NCBI RefSeq assembly: GCF_008711285.1
Contig: NZ_VXDC01000002.1
Span: 354,342 to 418,341, forward strand
DNA length: 64,000 bases
Origin: Roseibium aquae
Lineage (GTDB): Bacteria; Pseudomonadota; Alphaproteobacteria; Rhizobiales; Stappiaceae
Direction: 5' to 3'
Part shown: piece by piece, positions 44,432 to 53,906 of the stretch
Layout of the letters: the number at the start of each line of letters is the position of its first letter
How positions within the stretch are numbered: position 1 is the stretch's first letter
Program-made: the position numbers and the translations under genes
Notes under the pieces: generated by a model
What the model saw: only the letters and a program-made list of their open reading frames with translations
The model's database searches: none
What the model was told of the DNA's origin: nothing

Positions 44432-44562
44432 CGCGCCTTTGAGCCGGCAAACCTTCATCAAATATTCAATCAACTGTCACCCAACCTCCACAGGCCGCCC
44501 CTAGCGTTTCGCCGCGTAATCGCGAATTTTGGCGAGATGAACAGGGAAACAGCATTAACAGC

Positions 44563-45717
44563 TTGCGCAAACAATTTTTGGCGGGCGTAAGCCTGGCCGT
44601 TGCGCTCGGTATGGGTGGGGCGGCCGCACAGGCGTCCTCATTTTTCGAGCGGATCAATTCCTATCCGGTCTACAAGACGCTGCCGTCTGGAGCCGACCGT
44701 TCGACCGAAACCGTAGCGGAGATCATCGCCGCCTCTAAGGATGGCCGAACACTCGCATTCACCGACAGTCCCGGCGATGCCATCGTGTTTGTCAATGCGG
44801 CGAACCCGATCAATCTTCAGCCGATCGGCCGCGCGGGTCTCGGCGGGGAGCCGACCTCCGTTGCCTTCGGCGCGCGTGCTGCCTATGCCGGTGTAAACAC
44901 CAGCGAGGATTTCATCAACGCATCCGGTCATCTGGCCGTCATCGATCCTGAAACACTTCAGGTCTCCGCAACCTGCGACACGCAGGGACAACCCGATGCC
45001 GTTGCCATTTCCAACGACGGCCGGTTTGTTGCCGTTGCTATTGAAAACGAGCGGGACGAAGACCTGAACGACGGTGTCATTCCGCAAATGCCAGCCGGTC
45101 ATCTTGCCGTGTTTGATCTGGACGGAGAAGGGCAAGTCACCAATTGCGACAGCGTTCGCATTGTTGACCTGACGGGGCTTGCAGAGGTTGCCGGCTCGGA
45201 CCCGGAGCCCGAATTCGTCTCGATCAACAGTGCCAACGAAGCTGTCGTCACGATGCAGGAAAACAACCACCTGGCCATCGTTGATCTGGCGACCGGTGCA
45301 GTTACCGCGCATTTCTCCGCAGGTGCCGTCAGCGTCGAAAACATTCCTGTCATCGAAGCCGATTCAAGTGACGCATCCGGATCTATTGCCGATGTCCCCC
45401 GGGAACCCGATGCGGTGGCCTGGATCGACAATGACCGGTTCGTGACGGCCAACGAAGGCGACTACGAGGGCGGGTCGCGCGGGTTCACCATCTGGAGCAA
45501 AGCCGGCGAAGTTCTCTTCGACAGCGGCGCGCAGATGGAACATATCGGCATGTCCCACGGCCACTACCCGGCCAAGCGCGCCGACAACAAGGGCACAGAG
45601 CCGGAAGGCGTTGCCATTGGCGACTTCGGCGGGGAAACGCTGATTTTCGTGAATTCCGAGCGCGGCAATTTCGTCGCCGTCTATCGCGACACCGGTGGTG
45701 AGCCCGAGTTCGTTTAG
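44563..45717 (+). pseudogene. Phytase-like exported protein, N-terminal half (interrupted by TAG)
   Basis: The first 384 residues of a protein resembling the esterase-like-activity-of-phytase group. The start is TTG44563, with signal peptide KQFLAGVSLAVALGMGGAAAQA. A WD/beta-propeller-like series follows (GGEPTSVAFGARAAYAGV, QPDAVAISNDGRFVAVAIENERDEDLNDG, REPDAVAWIDNDRFVTANEGDYEGGSRG, TEPEGVAIGDFGG). Translation stops at TAG45715, right after EPEFV. The same frame continues without interruption for 350 codons with the expected family sequence. A CAG-to-TAG change would explain this. Without the second half the propeller cannot close. Confidence 0.75.
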
Positions 45718-46767
45718 GTCCTGCCAACCCATGTCGGGCCCGAAGGCCTGCTGACAATCCCGCAGCGCGATCTGTTCGTCGTCGCCAATGAAGTCGACGA
45801 AGATGGCGTGCGGGCGCATGTCAGCCTTTATCAGTTTGGCGCCGACGCTCCTGCTTATCCGTCCATCGTCTCGGCCATGGACCCGGAAAAGAGCGCGCCG
45901 ATCGGTTGGGGCGCCCTGTCCGGGCTGGCCGCCGATCCCAACGATGCCAACACGATCTATGCGGTGAGCGACAGCTTCTATCAGGATGCCCGTATCTTCA
46001 CGATCGACATCTCGACCGCTCCGGCCACCATCACTTCCTTTGTCAACGTGACGGGCGCGAGCCAGGAACGTCTTGACCTGGAGGGGATCGCGATTGCGTC
46101 TGATGGCGGTTTCTGGCTGGCCTCCGAAGGCCATCCGGACAATGGCCGTGGCCATTTGCTCTTGAAGGTTGGGACCAATGGCGTGGTGGAGCGGGAAATC
46201 GCGTTGCCCGATGATCTGATCGCCCAGGGAGAACGGTTCTCCTTTGAAGGGGTCACCGAGTACGAGATGAACGGCCAGGCGATGGTCGCTGTTGCCGTTC
46301 AGCGCGAATGGAAAGACGATCCGAAAGGCTTCGTGAAGCTGGCCCTGTTCAACCCCGCAGACGACAGCTGGGGTTTCGTCCACTATCCGCTCGATGCGCC
46401 TGCCAGCCCGGCCGGTGGCTGGGTCGGATTGTCCGAGATCGTCTCTCTGGGCGAGGGCCGGGTTGCCCTCCTTGAGAGAGACAACAGGGGCGGCGAAGAC
46501 GCGGCCATCAAGCAGATCACGGTTGTTTCCCTGAATGGTGTGACCCCGGCTGCGTATGGCGAAGCGCTGCCCGTCCTTCAGAAACGCATGGCGATGGACA
46601 TCCTGCCGCATCTGTCTGCTGCCAAAGGCTGGATCCTCGACAAGCCGGAAGGTTTGACGATCACCGCCGATGGTCGCCTGATTCTTGTCACCGACAACGA
46701 TGGCGTGGACGACGCACCGGGCGAAACCCTGCTGCTCGACCTAGGGCCGGCGGCACGCCTGAACTAA
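45718..46767 (+). pseudogene. Phytase-like exported protein, C-terminal half
   Basis: An in-frame continuation of the preceding reading frame: LPTHVGPEGLLTIPQRDLFVVANEVDEDGVRAH joins directly to the upstream EPEFV. The second half holds the esterase-like phytase domain (GALSGLAADPNDANTIYAVSDSFYQDARIF, LDLEGIAIASDGGFWLASEGHPDNGRG, FEGVTEYEMNG, WILDKPEGLTITADGRLILVTDNDGVDDA). The first internal start is near 45808 and has no signal peptide, so an independently made product would stay cytosolic. A good terminator follows. Confidence 0.7.
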
Positions 46768-46793
46768 GGTCGGCGACGTCTTCAAAAAAACAG

Positions 46794-46821
46794 AACCCGG
46801 CGGGCCACCTGCCGGGTTTTT
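46794..46821 (+). terminator. Terminator of the phytase-like locus
   Basis: The stem AACCCGGC/GCCGGGTT with a nine-base loop is followed by TTTC. It starts 26 bases after the stop. Confidence 0.8.
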
Positions 46822-46834
46822 CATGTGCGTCCCG

Positions 46835-47254
46835 TCAGTTGCTCCGGCGGTAGACGCTGACATTGGTGTAGCTGGCGACATCCACCAGATGAACGGTCTG
46901 CGTGACGACGAGCTCGGTTCCGTCTTCGGAGAGTTCCCGTTCCGCCTTCATGAGGGTAAGTGGGCCACGGCGGGCTTCGGACACCAGTTTCCGGTCGCCT
47001 TCGAACACAAGCCGCATGGCGTCGACCAATCCGCTTTTGCCGAGCTTCACCTCCGGGCCGTCCGGGATCGCCTCGAAGCTGTCATTGGTCACCTCCCCCG
47101 TTTCGCTCACCTGGTTCATGGTGAAACGGGCCATGCCGAAGTGATCCTCGATTCTCAGTGTCGCGCTTCGGGGGGGCTCGCCTTGCTCGAATTCGCTTTC
47201 GTCCGCGTCGAGGATCCAGGTCCCGAGAAATGGGGCAATCTTGTCTTCGCTCAT
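46835..47254 (-). CDS. Lipocalin-like protein of unknown function
   Basis: A 139-residue soluble protein. The start PFLGTWILDADESEFEQGEPPRSATLRIED and alternating short strands to the end (VVTQTVHLVDVASYTNVSVYRR) suggest a small beta-barrel such as those of lipocalin-like or DUF1579-like proteins. No signal peptide or catalytic motif is seen. AAGGGG precedes ATG47254. It is convergent with the phytase-like gene. Confidence 0.65.
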   Translation of the reverse strand: MSEDKIAPFLGTWILDADESEFEQGEPPRSATLRIEDHFGMARFTMNQVSETGEVTNDSFEAIPDGPEVKLGKSGLVDAMRLVFEGDRKLVSEARRGPLTLMKAERELSEDGTELVVTQTVHLVDVASYTNVSVYRRSN

Positions 47255-47584
47255 CGCAGGCCCCTTTTAGTGAAATCGAGGTGGGATCAGGCGGCCTTGA
47301 ACACGGGGGCGCCGCCGCTGTCAACCGCTGCGGCTTTGGTTCTCCGTCGGCAGGACGCAAAATGGCGGGGTCAAACCCCGCCTCAGCCTGGTAACATGAA
47401 CTGTTGACCCCCTCACCCTGAGGACAGTTTCGACGAATCATCGGCGGCCTTTTGTTTGAGCCGCCGATCTTCCGAGGCTCCGCGGCACTCCGCACCCCGG
47501 GATGAGGTTTTGGGTAAGCCGGAGCTTTTTCAGCCGTGGGAGGTCGGGTTCAGCCGAACCTCCGAGAGCCGGGTGCGCAAACGA
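47255..47584. other. Intergenic region with a hairpin
   Basis: A gap of 330 bases downstream of leuB and upstream of the lipocalin-like gene. It contains the perfect 9-bp inverted repeat ATCGGCGGC (47440-47448) and GCCGCCGAT (47460-47468), with an 11-base T-rich loop. No gene was found. Confidence 0.45.
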
Positions 47585-48697
47585 TTACCCGGCGAGCGCG
47601 CCGAGTTCTGCGACGATCGCATCGCCGATCTCAACGGTTGTAACCGTTGCCCCGCCTTGCGCCGCGATGTCCTTCGTCCGCAGGCCCTTGTCCAAGGTAT
47701 TGGCAATCGCCTTGTCGAGGAGGTCGGCGGCTTCGACCAGTTCGAAGGAATAACGGAGCGCCATCCCGAAAGAGGCGATCATCGCGATCGGGTTGGCCGC
47801 GCCCGTGCCGGCAATGTCCGGGGCGGAGCCATGGACAGGCTCGTAGAGGGCCTTGCGCTTGCCGGTTTTGGCGTCCGGCGCACCGAGCGATGCGGACGGC
47901 AGCATGCCAAGCGAGCCGGTCAGCATGGCCGCCACGTCGGACAGCATGTCGCCGAACAGGTTGTCCGTAACGATCACGTCGAATTGCTTCGGCCAGCGCA
48001 CCAGTTGCATGCCGCCCGCGTCGGCCAGCATATGCTCGAGGGTGACATCCTCATAGCCGTTCTTGTGGGTCTGGGTGACGACTTCGTTCCACAGCACACC
48101 GGATTTCATCACGTTCCGTTTTTCCATGGACGTGACCTTGTTGTTCCGGGTCCGGGCCAGTTCGAAGGCGACTTTCGAAATCCGTTCGATTTCATAGGTG
48201 TCGTACACCTGGGTGTCGATGCCCCGCTTCTGCCCGTTGCCGAGATCGACTATTTCCTTCGGCTCGCCGAAATATACCCCGCCGGTGAGTTCCCGAACGA
48301 TCAGGATGTCCAGGCCTTCGATCACGTCCTTTTTAAGGGAGGAGGCATCGGCGAGGGCGGGGTAGCAGATCGCCGGACGCAGGTTGGCAAACAGCTCCAT
48401 ATCCTTGCGCAGGCGCAAGAGTCCCGCCTCCGGCCGCACCTCGTAGGGCACGGTGTCCCATTTCGGCCCGCCAACAGCGCCGAAGATGACCGCATCGGCT
48501 GCCATTGCCTTGCTCATGTCGTCTTCGGAAATCGACTGCCCATGCGCGTCATAGGCGGAGCCGCCGACGAGACCGTCCTCGGTTGAGAAGTCGGTGCCCC
48601 CATGGGCGTTGAACCAGGCGATGACCTTTTTCACCTCTTCCATGATTTCCGGACCGATGCCGTCGCCAGGGAGAAGCAGAAGATTTTGAGAAGCCAT
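47585..48697 (-). CDS. leuB: 3-isopropylmalate dehydrogenase
   Basis: NAD-dependent oxidative decarboxylase of leucine synthesis, 370 residues. [12 protein letters not shown] at about 7-18 opens the isocitrate/isopropylmalate dehydrogenase fold. [26 protein letters not shown] and the metal-binding [34 protein letters not shown] signature are intact. [18 protein letters not shown] binds NAD. ATG48697 ([15 protein letters not shown]) is the start. It is separated from leuD by 15 kb. Confidence 0.97.
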   Translation of the reverse strand: MASQNLLLLPGDGIGPEIMEEVKKVIAWFNAHGGTDFSTEDGLVGGSAYDAHGQSISEDDMSKAMAADAVIFGAVGGPKWDTVPYEVRPEAGLLRLRKDMELFANLRPAICYPALADASSLKKDVIEGLDILIVRELTGGVYFGEPKEIVDLGNGQKRGIDTQVYDTYEIERISKVAFELARTRNNKVTSMEKRNVMKSGVLWNEVVTQTHKNGYEDVTLEHMLADAGGMQLVRWPKQFDVIVTDNLFGDMLSDVAAMLTGSLGMLPSASLGAPDAKTGKRKALYEPVHGSAPDIAGTGAANPIAMIASFGMALRYSFELVEAADLLDKAIANTLDKGLRTKDIAAQGGATVTTVEIGDAIVAELGALAG

Positions 48698-48811
48698 TGA
48701 CGTTCCGTCCCATGCTGTTCTTGAAAAAGCAGGAACATGGGTTAGCGCCTTGGACGGCGGCTGACAAGGACAGGAGACTTGCGAAGAGTTCAATGAAAAC
48801 TGAGGAAACGA

Positions 48812-50635
48812 TCAGTTGGCCTTGGAATTGGCCATTTGGCCGAATGTTGCCTCGGCGATGCCAATGGCGGCGTTTTTGGCCTCGCTCTTCAAGATCGCGA
48901 TCTGCCGGCCAATGATGTCTTTCCGGTCCACACTCATGCCTGCGGGCAAGTGCAGGATCGCCGCCGAACATCTCAGAAGCGGGAATATGCGCTCCACTCC
49001 AAACCGGTCTTGAGCCTGGATATAGCCGTTCAACCGGTCATTAGAATCATACAGGCTTTCGGCTTGATGCCGGAACTGCTCTTGCAGTTCCAAGATCAGC
49101 TCTCTCGTTCCTTTAAGTGTACGGCCCCTAGCGCCTATGAAAAAATCATCCCCTCCGATATGTCCGGCGAACAGGTCATCTCTTGCAGAAAAACGCTTCA
49201 CGATTTCGGAGAACAACAGCAGGGCCCTGTCGCCTGTGGCGAATCCGTAGACGTCGTTGAAGGGTTTGAAATTGTCCAGATCGAGATAGCAAAAGCAGCG
49301 TTCGAAGTCTGGGGTCGAGGCATGCAACTGGACATACTGGATAATCGAAGCGTTGCCGGGCAGTTTTGTTAAGGGATTCTGGTTCTCCGCGGCGCGAATT
49401 CGAGCCTCATTCGAAATCTTCAACAGCGCCGTCGTCGTGAGGAATCCGTAATACCGTCCCTTGTTGGTGATGATGATGCCGCCGGCTTCATCCTCTTCAT
49501 CTGCAATCATTCCGACGAGTTGGTCGAGGGGTGTGCCGATGCCAGCAATGGGACAGCGGTGGATGAACCGGCCGATGCTGCCGCTCATCACAGGGTTCAG
49601 CAACAGGTCCCGGCCAAAGGGCATGTAGACGAAGGTTTTGATATCCTTCTCGCGAATGATGCCGCGCGGTTCGCCGCTAGCGTTGACGACCGGGATGAAA
49701 GCATTTACCCGTCCCGCGCCCAGGAAAGTCAGCACCTCTTGCATTCTTGCATTGTCACGCAATGGAACCAGCTGCTTGACCTCCTTGGCGACCATTTCAC
49801 GGTCTGTCATGCTAACGAGATCGGGGTTCTTCGGAGCAGGTATCTCTAGTTTGTAATGTGTGTGAAGATCCTGAGTATCCATCACCCCTGGCGATATCAG
49901 AAAGCCTTGGATGAGATCGCAGCCAACCTCGCGGCAGATTGAAAACTCCTGCAGTGTTTCGACACCTTCGGCCACAACGCGCATTCCAAGAATGTGCGCC
50001 ATGTCCACCACCGTCTTGACCAAATGACGCTTGCGCGCGTTGTTCTGGATATCCCGGATGAAGAACTGGTCGATCTTCAAGATGTCGGGCTCCAGTTCAT
50101 ACAGAGACTGTAACTGAGAGTAACCGCGGCCATAGTCGTCCATCGCAAGCCCGAAACCGAGCTTCCGACTCGCTCTTGCAAAGTGTTTAAGTTTTTCGCT
50201 GTCACGGACATTGTCAGCTTCACTGTTTTCCAGCACGATCTGAGATGATTTCAGGCCGCGTACGGTCAACAAACGTAAGGTCTCATCCAACAGATAGCCG
50301 TCGACCGATAGGAGGCGGGTGTCGACATTCAAGAAGAGTTTCGTGTTGCCGCGATCACGTAACGCTGCGTATTTGACGATCGCTTTTTTCCGAAGCAGCA
50401 GTTCGAACTGGCGCAAGCACCCGGTTTTTGCTGCAAAGTCAAATATATCAGCCGGGGTTTCAAACCCCATTTGGCCGACATTTCGCAGCAGAGCCTCGAA
50501 GCCGTAGGTATCCCCGGAATCCGCGTCCACAATTGGCTGGAATGCATAGTCGAGCAGACCCTCGGAGCGCTCCAGAAACGATTTCCCATCGGGAAACCCA
50601 GAAATGTGTGATTCAGCCAAAGGTTGAGCCGTCAT
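48812..50635 (-). CDS. EAL-CBS-GGDEF bifunctional cyclic-di-GMP protein
   Basis: A 607-residue cytosolic signalling protein with the domain order reversed from the common GGDEF-EAL. The EAL domain (about 20-255) keeps the signature FEALLR, LNVDTR, LENSE, MDDYGRGYSQL, LKIDQFFI and VVAEGVET, so phosphodiesterase activity is plausible. Two CBS repeats (about 285-410) may bind adenyl nucleotides. The GGDEF domain (about 425-590) has HIGGDDFF at the active site, an accepted variant of GGDEF. No membrane segment is seen. It stands alone, downstream of a 560-base gap. Confidence 0.9.
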   Translation of the reverse strand: MTAQPLAESHISGFPDGKSFLERSEGLLDYAFQPIVDADSGDTYGFEALLRNVGQMGFETPADIFDFAAKTGCLRQFELLLRKKAIVKYAALRDRGNTKLFLNVDTRLLSVDGYLLDETLRLLTVRGLKSSQIVLENSEADNVRDSEKLKHFARASRKLGFGLAMDDYGRGYSQLQSLYELEPDILKIDQFFIRDIQNNARKRHLVKTVVDMAHILGMRVVAEGVETLQEFSICREVGCDLIQGFLISPGVMDTQDLHTHYKLEIPAPKNPDLVSMTDREMVAKEVKQLVPLRDNARMQEVLTFLGAGRVNAFIPVVNASGEPRGIIREKDIKTFVYMPFGRDLLLNPVMSGSIGRFIHRCPIAGIGTPLDQLVGMIADEEDEAGGIIITNKGRYYGFLTTTALLKISNEARIRAAENQNPLTKLPGNASIIQYVQLHASTPDFERCFCYLDLDNFKPFNDVYGFATGDRALLLFSEIVKRFSARDDLFAGHIGGDDFFIGARGRTLKGTRELILELQEQFRHQAESLYDSNDRLNGYIQAQDRFGVERIFPLLRCSAAILHLPAGMSVDRKDIIGRQIAILKSEAKNAAIGIAEATFGQMANSKAN

Positions 50636-51199
50636 GTGATCCGGATTTTGATAAAAGTCGTCTTCGACTAACCACCCTATTTGGCTTATAATTAGAGACA
50701 GTGTATTTTAGATGACTAACAAAACTTGTTGGTTACCAAAAGGTTGCTGCTCCCCAAAACGATCGGAAACGCGCCGCGTTTTCATTGTTAAAAACAACAG
50801 TAAACTTGAATGGGGCCTGCAAATGCGTAGCGGAATTCTCCCTGGTACAGCCTGGTTGGTAACCTTCTCAGCCAGCTCGTGATCGACAGGTGGCCGGTTC
50901 GGCCTTTTGGTCACCCAAAGATGCGGCGGTTCCACGCAATTTTGGGTTGCTGCCGTCCATCCGTTGGGTAAATCGCCGCGCAAGGTGTGGATCTTCGGTT
51001 AAGTGCTGCAAGAGCCTGGCCGTCAATTCCGCAGCCTTTGTGCCCCAAGATCAACAGGCGACCACAGGAAAGTTTCTTCCTATCGGCAATTGATCCAACC
51101 GATGACAAAAGTCTGTTGCCAGCTGCTGAAGAAATTCCCGGCCAGACTGAAACGGTGCGATCCAATCTTGTCAGACGATGCTCCAAACCGCCGAACGCC
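50636..51199. other. Intergenic region with an inverted repeat
   Basis: A gap of 564 bases, poorer in GC near 50690-50830. TTGGTTACCAA (50729-50739) is itself palindromic. Its GGTTACCAA portion is repeated in inverted orientation as TTGGTAACC at 50856-50864. No coding frame here has a ribosome site or recognisable product. Confidence 0.4.
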
Positions 51200-52372
51200 C
51201 TAATCCGCGACAGGCAAACCCTTTTCGATCAGTCGGACCCAGTACGAGGATCCCACCGGAATGAGGTCGTCGTTGAAGTCATACTCGGGATGATGCAGAC
51301 CGGCGCTTTGCCCGTTACCGGCAAAGATGAAGGCGCCCGGCCGTTCCTCCAGCATGTAGGAAAAATCCTCGCCGCCCATCATCGGGTTGATATCCGTTCT
51401 GACCCGCTCTTGTCCCGCGATCTCCTCGGCGATGGAGCGGGCGAAGTCCGTTTGGGCGTCATGGTTGACGGTGACAGGATATCCGCGATTGAACTGAATG
51501 TCGGCCACCGCTCCAAAGCCTTCGGCAATCGAGGTGACCAGCGCTTTCAGCCGCTTTTCGGCAAGCGCGCGAATGCCTGCGTCCAGGGTCCGGATCGTGC
51601 CACGCAGTGTCGCGGTTTGCGGGATGACGTTGAAGGCGCTGCCGGCCTCGAAGACGGTAACAGATACGACCACTGACTGGAGCGGGTCCGTGTTGCGGCT
51701 GGCGATCGTTTGAAGCGCACTGACGATCTGGCTCCCGGTCGCGATCGGATCAATTGTGTCATGCGGTTTGGCGGCATGGCCGCCCCGGCCCGAGATTGTG
51801 ATTTCAAACGTGTCGGTCGCGGCCATCATGGGGCCCTTGCGGATGGCGAATTCGCCGACGGGCAGTCCTGGGAAGTTATGCAGGCCGTAGACTTCGTCGA
51901 TTGGCCAGCGGGTCATTAACCCGTCGTCGATCATGGCCTTGGCCCCGGCCCCGCCTTCTTCGGCCGGCTGAAAAATCACGACCACGGTGCCATCGAAATT
52001 CCGTGTCTCGGCAAGATACTTCGCCGCGCCCAGAAGCATCGCTGTGTGCCCGTCATGGCCGCAGGCGTGCATCTTGCCCGGGATCTTGGATGCGTAGGGT
52101 TTGCCCGTTGCCTCCTTGATCGGCAGGGCGTCCATGTCCGCGCGCAAACCGATGCATTTGCCACTGTCCGTCCGTCGTCCCCGGATCACCCCGACGACGC
52201 CGGTTTTGCCAAGACCCGTGGCGACCTCGTCCACGCCGAACGATGTCAGCAGACCGGCGACTTTCTCCGACGTGCGGACCGTGTCGTAGAGAAGTTCCGG
52301 GTTCTCATGAAAATCCCGGCGCCAGGCCGTTATTTCGTCCGACAGATCGGCAAGGCGGTTTATCACGGGCAT
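51200..52372 (-). CDS. M20 family amidohydrolase (hippurate hydrolase/aminoacylase-like)
   Basis: A 390-residue metal-dependent amidohydrolase. WRRDFHENPELLYDTVRTS, LRADMDALPI, MHACGHDGHTAMLLGAA (metal ligands), IFQPAEEGGAGAKAMIDDG (catalytic Glu) and NPMMGGEDFSYMLEERPGAFIFAGNG are all present. A dimerisation insert lies at about 185-295. It likely hydrolyses N-acyl amino acids; the substrate is unknown. ATG52372 has AAAGGAG eight bases upstream; the longer open frame does not belong to it. Confidence 0.92.
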   Translation of the reverse strand: MPVINRLADLSDEITAWRRDFHENPELLYDTVRTSEKVAGLLTSFGVDEVATGLGKTGVVGVIRGRRTDSGKCIGLRADMDALPIKEATGKPYASKIPGKMHACGHDGHTAMLLGAAKYLAETRNFDGTVVVIFQPAEEGGAGAKAMIDDGLMTRWPIDEVYGLHNFPGLPVGEFAIRKGPMMAATDTFEITISGRGGHAAKPHDTIDPIATGSQIVSALQTIASRNTDPLQSVVVSVTVFEAGSAFNVIPQTATLRGTIRTLDAGIRALAEKRLKALVTSIAEGFGAVADIQFNRGYPVTVNHDAQTDFARSIAEEIAGQERVRTDINPMMGGEDFSYMLEERPGAFIFAGNGQSAGLHHPEYDFNDDLIPVGSSYWVRLIEKGLPVAD

Positions 52373-52496
52373 TGGAAACTCCTTTGTCGGACTGACGGGT
52401 TCCGCTTTTCTGCATGTCTCATCATATGCGGATGGACGCGCTTCGATCGGCGGCGACTGACTTGCATTTTGACGCGGCTGGCCAGCCGGCATGTTT

Positions 52497-53162
52497 TCAG
52501 ATGGGCTTGAACCTGAAGACCGAACTCTTTTTGACCTCCAGATCCTCAAGCGCCCCGACACCCGGCACTTCAAATGTCGCCAGGCGGTCGAGCCGCTCGA
52601 CCGGAAGATAGGATCGGCCGGGATCGCCGACAAGAATTGGGACACCCTTTCGCAGGTACCTGTCAAGCAGGCCAAGGGTCCGCTCGGCCATGTTCTTGTC
52701 ATAAAACACGTCGCCGCAAAACACGAGCTCGGCATCGGGCGCGCCGCAAGATGTAATGTCGCGGCAATGGAGCATCAGCTCCACACCGTTCAGTTCGCTG
52801 TTCAATCGTGCCGCTTCTATGGCGAACGGATCGATATCAACCGCGTCACAGCGGGAAGCACCCGCTTTCATGGCGGCAATGCCGATCAATCCGGACCCGC
52901 AGGCGAAATCGAGCACCCGCTTGCCGCGCACCAGACCCGGCGTGTCCAGAATGTAGCGGGCCAAAGCTTGGCCACCGGCCCAGGCAAAGGCCCAGAACGG
53001 GGGCTCGAGACCCAATTCGCCGAGTTCTTCTTCCGTCTTGAGCCAAAGCTCGACGGCCTCGTCGGCCAGATGGAGCTCTATTTCCGGAGCATGAGCAACT
53101 GGGCGGACCCGCGTCTGGTCCTTGATAAATTGTGACCGGTCCTGGATGGGGCTGTCGCTCAC
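52497..53162 (-). CDS. METTL20/PrmA-like protein lysine methyltransferase
   Basis: A 221-residue class I SAM-dependent methyltransferase. The family mark is PPFWAFAWAGGQALARYILD at about 53-72. SAM motif I is VLDFACGSGLIGIAAMKAGA, acidic strand 2 is AVDIDPFAIEAARLN, and the post-motif DVFYDKNMAERTL follows. This pattern fits the METTL20 group, which methylates lysines of electron-transfer flavoprotein beta and, in bacteria, also ribosomal L7/L12. The target here is inferred. It lies next to the EVE-domain gene and is probably the last member of that operon. Confidence 0.85.
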   Translation of the reverse strand: MSDSPIQDRSQFIKDQTRVRPVAHAPEIELHLADEAVELWLKTEEELGELGLEPPFWAFAWAGGQALARYILDTPGLVRGKRVLDFACGSGLIGIAAMKAGASRCDAVDIDPFAIEAARLNSELNGVELMLHCRDITSCGAPDAELVFCGDVFYDKNMAERTLGLLDRYLRKGVPILVGDPGRSYLPVERLDRLATFEVPGVGALEDLEVKKSSVFRFKPI

Positions 53163-53166
53163 CGGC

Positions 53167-53592
53167 TTATGCGGGCTCCGCCAATCCGCCCATCCTGCAC
53201 ACGAGTTGCCATTCGTCCGCGCGGACCGGTTGGACCGACAGGCGCATGGAGGTGACGAGAGACATGTTCGCCAGCCTGGGTTCGGCCTTCACATCGGCCA
53301 GAGTGACCGGTTTGGGCATATCCCGGATGGCTTTGAAATCCACACATTCCCAGCGGGGGTCGTCCGTCGTGGTGTCTGGGTGAATTTCGCTGCACACTTC
53401 AACGATGCCGACGATCTCCTTACCGATATTGGAGTGGTAGAAGAACGCCTTGTCGCCAATGTTCATGGCGCGCATGTTGTTGCGGGCCTGGTAGTTGCGG
53501 ATGCCGTCCCACTGCTCGCCTTGATCGCCCTTGCCTTTTTGCTGCTCCCACGACCATTTGTCAGGTTCGGACTTGATCAGCCAGTACTGCAC
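53167..53592 (-). CDS. EVE domain protein (PUA-like)
   Basis: A 141-residue protein entirely composed of one EVE domain: MQYWLIKSEPDKWSWEQQ at the start, GIRNYQARNNMRAMNIGDKAFFYHSNIGKEIVGIVEV and the C-terminal RLSVQPVRADEWQLV. The fold belongs to the PUA/YTH group that recognises modified bases in RNA or DNA. The start is GTG53592, immediately after the TAA of the YciI-like gene. It is conserved next to gpsA-yciI in alphaproteobacteria. Confidence 0.92.
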   Translation of the reverse strand: MQYWLIKSEPDKWSWEQQKGKGDQGEQWDGIRNYQARNNMRAMNIGDKAFFYHSNIGKEIVGIVEVCSEIHPDTTTDDPRWECVDFKAIRDMPKPVTLADVKAEPRLANMSLVTSMRLSVQPVRADEWQLVCRMGGLAEPA

Positions 53593-53883
53593 TTAGCTCG
53601 CCTCCGGGTTCTTCAGTGCCCAGTTCCAGGGCCGGATTTCAACGGTTTCGAAAAGACCGGCTCTTGCATAGGGGTCTTCTTTTGAAATCGCCAGTGCTTC
53701 CTCCCGGTTCGCCGCCTCTATCAGCAGCATCGAACCGGTCATGTTGCCGTGATCGTCCAGAAACGGCCCGGCCCCCTTGAGCGCATCGCCCAGACTGTTG
53801 AGGAACTCCAGATGGGCCGGGCGGTTGTCGAGCCGGGTCTGGAGAGAGCCGGGCTTGTCTGTGCAGATGAATGCGTAGAGCAT
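53593..53883 (-). CDS. YciI-like protein
   Basis: A 96-residue ferredoxin-like fold protein: MLYAFICTDKPGSLQTRLDNRPAHLEFLNSLGD, GPFLDDHGNMTGSMLLIEA and DPYARAGLFETVEIRPW. The His/Asp pair is in the RPAHLEFL and LDDHGN region. Function is not established for the family. The start ATG53883 has GGAGAT upstream. The upstream frame overlaps the gpsA stop as ATGA but adds a non-conserved prefix. Confidence 0.88.
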   Translation of the reverse strand: MLYAFICTDKPGSLQTRLDNRPAHLEFLNSLGDALKGAGPFLDDHGNMTGSMLLIEAANREEALAISKEDPYARAGLFETVEIRPWNWALKNPEAS

Positions 53884-53906
53884 TTGTGGATCTCCGGACA
53901 TGCGGG

